Shown: positions 4,380 to 9,090 of the stretch, in pieces
How the letters are laid out: every line of letters starts with the position of its first letter
Numbering within the stretch: position 1 is the first letter of the stretch
Assembly (NCBI GenBank): GCA_964471215.1
Contig: CAYYFC010000050.1
Location: 1-9,090 of the forward strand
Length of the DNA: 9,090 nucleotides
Origin: Archaeoglobus_B sp964471215
Lineage (GTDB): Archaea > Halobacteriota > Archaeoglobi > Archaeoglobales > Archaeoglobaceae
Direction: 5' to 3'
Notes under the pieces: model-generated
What the model saw: only the letters and a program-made list of their open reading frames with translations
Database searches by the model: none
Told to the model about the DNA's origin: nothing
Program-made: the position numbers and the translations under genes

Positions 4380-5441
4380 ATGAGAGAGAAAATACTGAAG
4401 GTGATAAGGGGATACGATCTGGAAGAAGTTGTAATAGGTACACTGGGAAGTCATTCAGCTCTCAACATATTAAGAGGTGCGAAGGATGAAGGCTTTAAGA
4501 CTCTGTGCATCTGCAGAAAGGGCGAGGAGGTTGTGTACGAGTGCTTCGGAATTGCGGATGAGATAGTAAGCGTATCTGATTTCCTCGAAATCCTGAATCC
4601 CCGGATTCAGGAGAAGTTGATAGAAAAAAACGTCATACTTATCCCCCACGGATCCTTTAACGCTTACCTAAAGGATCTGGACAGGTTAATAATTCCATTT
4701 TTTGGAAACAGAGAACTCATGATATGGGAGACAGACAGGGAAAAGCAGAGGATGTGGCTTGAAATGTCTGGGCTTAAGATGCCGAAGAAATTTGAAAAAC
4801 CGGAGGAAATAGACAGGATATCCATAGTCAAATACCACGGGGCCATGGGCGGAAGAGGTTACTTCCTAGCGTCTGACAAAAATGATTTTTATAAAAAATT
4901 TAAATATTTAGTTGAGAGGGGTGTTGTTAGAGATATAAGGGATGTGGAGATACAGGAGTACATAGTTGGTGCAAACGTTTACCTCTCTTTTTTTTACTCT
5001 CCCATTTTTGACAGAGTCGAGCTAATAACAATAGACAGGAGATATGAGGTGATAGACGGATTGGGAAGAGTTCCGGCAGAAATTCAACTCAGTTCAGATA
5101 TAGAAGTAACATATACAGTTATAGCGAACTTCCCCGTCGTTTTAAGGGAAAGCCTGCTTTCAAAGGCATTTAAAGCTGCCAGAAGTGTAGTTGATATATC
5201 CAGAAGGATCGCGCATCCCGGACTAATAGGACCTTTTTGCCTTGAAACTGTGTTCGACGATAGGGCTGAGATGTACGTATTCGAAATATCGGCGAGGATT
5301 GTTGCAGGGACGAATGTAGGAATTCCAAACAGCCCCTATTCATATCTTATGTGGGGAGAAAACATGTACATGGGGAGGAGAATAGCTAGGGAGATTAAAA
5401 TCGCTATAGAAAAGGGAAGGATTGAGGATGTAATATATTAA
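4380..5441 (+). CDS. purP: FAICAR synthetase PurP (formate-dependent, ATP-grasp), purine biosynthesis
   Basis: PurP converts AICAR, formate and ATP to FAICAR, the archaeal replacement for the folate-dependent transformylase step before IMP. The 353-aa product shows TLGSHSALNI (21-30), the VILIPHGSF stretch near residue 80, the glycine-rich ATP-grasp loop KYHGAMGGRGYF (151-162), a central IQEYIVGANVY segment and the C-terminal FEISARIVAGTN (301-312), which carries metal and phosphate ligands. It ends with a typical SPYSYLMWGENMYMGRRIA stretch. Length is normal for PurP. The frame is open eight codons upstream, but the ATG at 4380 fits homologues that begin M-R-E and lies 24 nt after a TATA box, so the message is probably leaderless. 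The gene is divergent from the MoaE-like gene and convergent with hypE, 36 nt away. Several PurP paralogues exist in some archaea, and one group lacks proven activity. Confidence 0.93.
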   Translation: MREKILKVIRGYDLEEVVIGTLGSHSALNILRGAKDEGFKTLCICRKGEEVVYECFGIADEIVSVSDFLEILNPRIQEKLIEKNVILIPHGSFNAYLKDLDRLIIPFFGNRELMIWETDREKQRMWLEMSGLKMPKKFEKPEEIDRISIVKYHGAMGGRGYFLASDKNDFYKKFKYLVERGVVRDIRDVEIQEYIVGANVYLSFFYSPIFDRVELITIDRRYEVIDGLGRVPAEIQLSSDIEVTYTVIANFPVVLRESLLSKAFKAARSVVDISRRIAHPGLIGPFCLETVFDDRAEMYVFEISARIVAGTNVGIPNSPYSYLMWGENMYMGRRIAREIKIAIEKGRIEDVIY

Positions 5442-5477
5442 GTACCTGCGAGGCTGGAAAGTCATACCTGTACAGAG

Positions 5478-6512
5478 CTAGCAGACCCTCGGAATTGGAT
5501 CGGCCGTCGGTGGAGGTACTACCTTTTTCGTTCCGACAACTGTTTCCATCACTACCTCTTCAAATTCAGAAGTAGCATATCCTATTATCTCAGCATCTCT
5601 CTGTCCTGCCTTATGTAGAGCTTTCAGAACGTCATCAGCTAAATCTTCAACAACCCCCATCACAACCTTTCCCTCGTTTGCCATGTTCAAAGGATCAAGT
5701 CCGAGAAGCTCACAGAAGCTCTTTACATCGTCTCTTATCGGAATTCTCTCTTCTTCTATAAATATACCTATTCTACTTTTTTCTGCCAGCTCATTTAAGG
5801 CATTGGCAAGTCCTCCTCTAGTTGGATCTTTCATAGCCGTTATACCTCCAACATTTAATGCGTCCTTGAGGAATAGCCAGACCGGATACACATCCGACTT
5901 CACGTCGAGATCAAAATCGAACTCTCTTGAGAGCATTATAGCCACACCGTGTTCTGCTATGTTTCCGGAAACTATTATAACGTCTCCCTCTCTCAGTCCG
6001 CAATCCCTCACCCATTTATAAGGATATTCCCTGTACTCCCTTACAACCTCTAGATTCCTTTCAAGGAAGCAGTTTCTTATGCCTATTCCGGACGTGTTTA
6101 CTATCATTTCGATGTTCGCCTCAACAACCTTTGTATCTCCAGTTATGAGACTTGCATCTATCTCTGAAAGCCAAAATTCTATATCGCTCAATATCCTTTC
6201 GAGATCTTCTATTTTAAAACCTTCCTGAATTATTAGAGCAAGAGAGAAAGCGTATGGTTTTGCTCCCATTACAGCAAGGTCGTTGGACGTTCCGCATATC
6301 GCGAGACCTCCTATGCTCCCTCCTCTGAAAATCGGTGGACTCACGACGTATGAATCCGTCGTGAATACGTATCCGTCGAAATCGGCCGAATCATCCATAT
6401 CCATAAGAGCTATTTCCCCGAGTCTTCCGTTACCGAATCTTGACATGACGTGCTTCCTAAGAAATTCCGCCATGTACTTTCCACCGGCCCCATCCTCCCT
6501 CCTAACTATCAT
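5478..6512 (-). CDS. hypE: Hydrogenase maturation protein HypE (carbamoyl dehydratase)
   Basis: HypE accepts the carbamoyl group from HypF on its C-terminal cysteine and dehydrates it with ATP to a thiocyanate, the source of the CN ligands of [NiFe]-hydrogenase iron; HypC-HypD receives them. The 344-aa product is a full-length PurM/SelD-type ATPase: DGAGG (7-11), TTDSYVVSPPIFRGGSIG (51-68), CGTSNDLAVMGAKP (73-86), a TGDTKVVE motif, MKDPTRGGLANALNELAEK, ANEGKVVMGV, and the essential C-terminal P-R-V-C with C344 as the last residue. All functional residues I can judge are present. The start overlaps the end of hypF by 11 nt and has a strong ribosome binding site inside hypF, so the two are translated together from one message. 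The stop lies 36 nt from convergent purP. hypA, B, C and D are not in the window. Confidence 0.97.
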   Translation of the reverse strand: MIVRREDGAGGKYMAEFLRKHVMSRFGNGRLGEIALMDMDDSADFDGYVFTTDSYVVSPPIFRGGSIGGLAICGTSNDLAVMGAKPYAFSLALIIQEGFKIEDLERILSDIEFWLSEIDASLITGDTKVVEANIEMIVNTSGIGIRNCFLERNLEVVREYREYPYKWVRDCGLREGDVIIVSGNIAEHGVAIMLSREFDFDLDVKSDVYPVWLFLKDALNVGGITAMKDPTRGGLANALNELAEKSRIGIFIEEERIPIRDDVKSFCELLGLDPLNMANEGKVVMGVVEDLADDVLKALHKAGQRDAEIIGYATSEFEEVVMETVVGTKKVVPPPTADPIPRVC

Positions 6513-8787
6513 TCAAAAACCTCCCCACATATATCTGACCGAAGCTAATACCGTTATCTCCGCACGCAACATTTTCATTCAAATACAGATCTCCGACGTA
6601 CCTCCTAACGAGGGGTGTGAAGTAGGAGTTGTACGTCACGCCGCCACTCATAACCACGGGATATCCCATCTTAACGTACTTCCTGACAATTTCAGCAAAT
6701 CCCTTGGCAATGTAATCTATCAGCCTGTAGGCTATCTCCCCCCTTACATCCTTATCTTTAGAGCTTATATATCTTTCAAGTTCCGAACAGAATACGTCAC
6801 AGAACTCCAGAACCCTAACCTCTCCCCTCTTAACCTTCCAATCCTCATCCACGAACGGATTGGAGTAAACGCTGTCCTCCTCAACCTTTCTTATCTTTGG
6901 TCTGTTTTCACATTCAAACGGTTTTACTATGCTTTCAAGCTTCATTGCCGGCTCACCCTCGTAAGTCCTCTCAAAGCAAACCTCAAGCATGGCCGAAATC
7001 GCATCGAGCAGCCTTCCGAGAGATGTCGTTTTGATAGCCCTTTCATGCATCTTTTCGAACAGTTCAAAGCTCTCACCCTTCCTCAAATACCTCTCGTAAT
7101 AACTCAGGATACCATAATCTCCGCATCCCTTGTAAACTATCGAAAATAGAACTCTGAGCGGATACTCGACTGCAAGATCTCCTCCTATAAGTCTGAAGCT
7201 TTCAAGCCTTCCTATTCTTCTAAATATCTCCTTATCGAAGTCCAGAAGGAGTACTTCCCCTCCCCATACCGTTCCGTCAAAGCCGTAACCAACTCCATCA
7301 ACCGTTATTGCGACTGCCCTATCCAGTCCCCTCTCCGCCATAACGGACATTGCATGTGCAAAGTGATGCTGGACTTTTATCAGCCTGCAGTTGTACCTTT
7401 TCGAAAACTTTTCGGCAAATATTGTTGTATTGTAAAGGGGATGGAGATCACAGGCTATGAAGTCAGGTTTCAGATCGACGAATCTCATAAAGAAATCTAT
7501 TGCTTTCTTGAAGAATTCGTTAAAAGTCCTGTAATTCGATGTGTTACCGATGTACTGTGAAACTATTGCCTTTCCATCCTTCAAAACCGTTATAGAATTG
7601 TATAGCTCTGCTCCAACTGCCATTCCATTCAAATCCGAATTCAACTCTATTATCTTCGGAACAAAACCCCTTGAACGTCTTATTATAAGCCTTCTCCCCC
7701 CTACAAACTTTATGACCGAATCGTCAACCCTGTTATAAATAGTTAAATTATGTCTAAGAACACCGTCCAGATTCAGGCTGAAGACACCGTCATCTATAAA
7801 CATAGGTTCCCCGGGCTTATTTGCAGATGTCATGACTATGAAATCCGCCTTAAGAAACCTGAAAAGTATGTAATGAATTGGTGCATACGGTAGCATTATT
7901 CCTATCGTATCAAGATGGGGTGCAACTGCGAAAAACGAATCTCTGTCCCTCTTTTTGAGAACAGTAATAGGTCTTACGTAGCTCAGCATTTCCCTCTCCT
8001 CTTCCTCACTCACATAGGCAACCGACTTTACAACGTCCATGTCCCTTGCCATAACAGCAAAGGGTTGCTGAGGTCTACCGAGCTTCTTCCTCAACTCAAA
8101 CACGACATCGTCATCTGTTATGCATGCTATGTGATATCCTCCCAGCCCTTTTATAGCTATCAGACGTCCTTCATCTATTAGCTCAGCAGTCTTCCTTATC
8201 CCCTCAATACCCTTAATCCTGAGATCTCCCGCTATGAGTTCGTAATCTGGACCGCATCTAGGACATGCTATGGACTGTGCATAATACCTCCTATCCTCCA
8301 TACTCCAGTACTCCTTGGAGCATAGATCGCATAATGGAAATTCCAGAAATGTCGTGTTCTCCCTGTCGTAGGGAAGCCTTATGGCCACTGAAAATCTGGG
8401 ACCGCAGTCCGTGCAGGATATGAAGGGATACATGTACCTCCTGTCTCTTGGATCGAACAGCTCCCTCAAGCAGGATTTACAGACTGCAACATCTGGAGGT
8501 GGAAGGGATATTCCACCCTTTTTCCCACCGCTCTTCTCTATTATGAAATCGTCTAGAGGTATATCCGATATCTCCTCAACATATATACTATGTATTTCGG
8601 AGATCGGTGGCTTTTCATCCCTTAATCTCCTTATAAACTCTTCCACATCCCTGTCTATGACTATTTCAACACAACCTGTACCGGTGTTCTTAACGTATCC
8701 TCTAAGTCTCATGGATTTCGCCAGTCTGTACACAAACGGTCTGAATCCAACACCCTGAACTATGCCCCTTACGGTTATTCTAAACAC
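6502..8787 (-). CDS. hypF: Hydrogenase maturation carbamoyltransferase HypF
   Basis: HypF uses carbamoyl phosphate and ATP to form carbamoyl-adenylate and transfers the carbamoyl group to the C-terminal cysteine of HypE. All domains are present in the 761-aa product: acylphosphatase (1-90, RGIVQGVGFRPF with R16, and N34 in VKNTGTG); two zinc fingers in the family spacing C103-x2-C106-x18-C125-x2-C128-x24-C153-x2-C156-x18-C175-x2-C178; a YrdC-like adenylating domain (about 185-375, KGLGGYHIAC, KLGRPQQPFAVM); and a Kae1-like domain (about 390-755) with metal ligands HHFAH (474-478), GGDLAVEYPLR and VVMSGGVTYN. The usual H-A-Q-P before the last finger reads Y-A-Q-S here. I chose the GTG at 8785-8787: the frame stays open upstream only because it runs into the 23S rRNA gene, and homologues begin just before R-I-T-V-R-G. 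Start choice is probable, identity certain. Confidence 0.96.
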   Translation of the reverse strand: MFRITVRGIVQGVGFRPFVYRLAKSMRLRGYVKNTGTGCVEIVIDRDVEEFIRRLRDEKPPISEIHSIYVEEISDIPLDDFIIEKSGGKKGGISLPPPDVAVCKSCLRELFDPRDRRYMYPFISCTDCGPRFSVAIRLPYDRENTTFLEFPLCDLCSKEYWSMEDRRYYAQSIACPRCGPDYELIAGDLRIKGIEGIRKTAELIDEGRLIAIKGLGGYHIACITDDDVVFELRKKLGRPQQPFAVMARDMDVVKSVAYVSEEEEREMLSYVRPITVLKKRDRDSFFAVAPHLDTIGIMLPYAPIHYILFRFLKADFIVMTSANKPGEPMFIDDGVFSLNLDGVLRHNLTIYNRVDDSVIKFVGGRRLIIRRSRGFVPKIIELNSDLNGMAVGAELYNSITVLKDGKAIVSQYIGNTSNYRTFNEFFKKAIDFFMRFVDLKPDFIACDLHPLYNTTIFAEKFSKRYNCRLIKVQHHFAHAMSVMAERGLDRAVAITVDGVGYGFDGTVWGGEVLLLDFDKEIFRRIGRLESFRLIGGDLAVEYPLRVLFSIVYKGCGDYGILSYYERYLRKGESFELFEKMHERAIKTTSLGRLLDAISAMLEVCFERTYEGEPAMKLESIVKPFECENRPKIRKVEEDSVYSNPFVDEDWKVKRGEVRVLEFCDVFCSELERYISSKDKDVRGEIAYRLIDYIAKGFAEIVRKYVKMGYPVVMSGGVTYNSYFTPLVRRYVGDLYLNENVACGDNGISFGQIYVGRFLNDS
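6519..6526 (-). promoter_or_regulatory. Shine-Dalgarno of hypE inside hypF
   Basis: On the minus strand GGGGAGGT ends 6 nt before the hypE ATG (6512) and lies within the last codons of hypF, supporting translational coupling of the two genes. Confidence 0.7.
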
Positions 8788-8810
8788 AATGATCAATCTC
8801 CGAGAATTGC

Positions 8811-8818
8811 TATATAAT
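8811..8818 (-). promoter_or_regulatory. TATA box of hypF
   Basis: Read on the minus strand this is ATTATATA, centred about 27 nt before the GTG at 8787, predicting transcription start at or next to the start codon. A GGAG (8798-8801) also precedes the GTG and would serve if transcription starts further upstream, for instance by read-through from the rRNA gene. Confidence 0.55.
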
Positions 8819-8865
8819 TTATGTTCATTAAACCGTGTAGAGGTCTGCCCCCAGTCTATGTCTAG

Positions 8866-9090
8866 GACCGGCCATCCCGGCAACGGGCTTTAGTAGCCGC
8901 GGGCTGAACGGCTCGCCCTTTCGGGCTTGCCGCTTACACCCCGGCCCTATCAAACGGGTCTTCTACCCGCGCCCTTATGGGCGGCTCTTTTCGGGGGCGG
9001 CTTCAGGCTTAGATGCTTTCAGCCTTTAGCCGCATGGCGCGTAGCTGCCCGGCGATGCCCTGCCGGACAACCGGTGGACCAGTGGCGCCG
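8866..9090 (-). rRNA. 23S ribosomal RNA, 3' end (partial)
   Basis: The reverse complement contains hallmarks of the 23S 3' terminus: GGCUGAAAGCAUCUAAGCC, UUGAUAGGGCCGGGGUGUAAG and, further on, GGCUACUAA, which align in order with the last 200 or so bases of 23S rRNA. The stretch is much more GC-rich than the rest of the window. The gene runs off the right edge. The mature 3' end is not sharply visible; by comparison with other 23S genes it should fall close to GGGAUGGCCGG, that is at about 8866 give or take ten bases. The following GC-rich bases (about 8830-8865) are probably the 3' half of the pre-rRNA processing stem, whose partner would lie before the 23S 5' end outside the window. Confidence 0.95.

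Noticed and set aside
6283..7149. 288-codon open frame on the plus strand
   Set aside because: It lies antisense to hypE and hypF, which are both certain, and its translation shows no domain. It is a shadow frame, as are the other long antisense frames in cofC, PurP and HypF.
8788..8883. N-terminal extension of the hypF frame to an ATG at 8883 (32 extra codons)
   Set aside because: The extra codons read through the pre-23S 3' region and precede the conserved acylphosphatase start. The GTG at 8787 with a TATA box at the right distance explains the family's normal length.

Overview
The window looks like chromosomal DNA of a thermophilic, F420-using archaeon. Archaeoglobales is my best guess, not a proof. 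CofC (F420 synthesis), PurP (the archaeal formate-dependent purine enzyme), an archaeal-type 23S rRNA end and TATA boxes about 25 nt before start codons all point to Archaea. The 23S and tRNA stretches are strongly GC-rich, while the protein genes and especially the gaps are AT-rich, as expected at high growth temperature. HypE/HypF imply [NiFe]-hydrogenase maturation.

Layout, left to right. Positions 1-92 hold a strong 16-bp hairpin between box-C-like and box-D-like motifs, perhaps a small RNA. cofC (93-716, minus) is followed by a gap of about 340 nt with no convincing gene. The Ham1/RdgB-type nucleotide-sanitising pyrophosphatase (1056-1601, plus) overlaps tail to tail with a YjbQ/UPF0047 protein (1576-1986, minus). 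A divergent promoter region then leads to a two-gene plus-strand unit: an unrecognised helical 116-aa protein (2068-2418) and a CxxCxxCC (YkgJ-like) cysteine protein (2430-2963). A CAU-anticodon tRNA (2989-3063) follows, with its TATA box over the stop codon of the preceding gene. Positions 3064-3722 are AT-rich with no intact gene. They hold a three-copy TATGATC repeat able to form alternative hairpins and a 77-codon open stretch. A near-perfect 17-bp direct repeat brackets this segment together with the tRNA. Next come a divergent MoaE-like protein with an unusual N-terminal extension (3723-4283, minus) and, divergently, purP (4380-5441, plus). The right half is hypF-hypE (minus), overlapping by 11 nt and lying just downstream of the 3' end of a 23S rRNA gene that runs off the right edge.

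How the genes work together. HypF makes the carbamoyl group and loads it on the C-terminal cysteine of HypE, which converts it to the cyanide ligand of hydrogenase iron. CofC makes the activated lactyl (or related) phosphate intermediate of F420. PurP makes FAICAR for purines, and the Ham1 protein removes damaged purine triphosphates. The MoaE-like protein belongs to molybdopterin/tungstopterin synthesis if active. Apart from hypFE and the 2068-2963 pair, these are housekeeping genes that look independently transcribed, most of them apparently from leaderless promoters.

I did not find a clear new defence or mobile system. The best candidates for something undescribed are the 3064-3722 region with its alternative hairpins and bracketing repeats, the hairpin RNA candidate at 1-92, the 2068-2963 gene pair and the altered MoaE-like protein.
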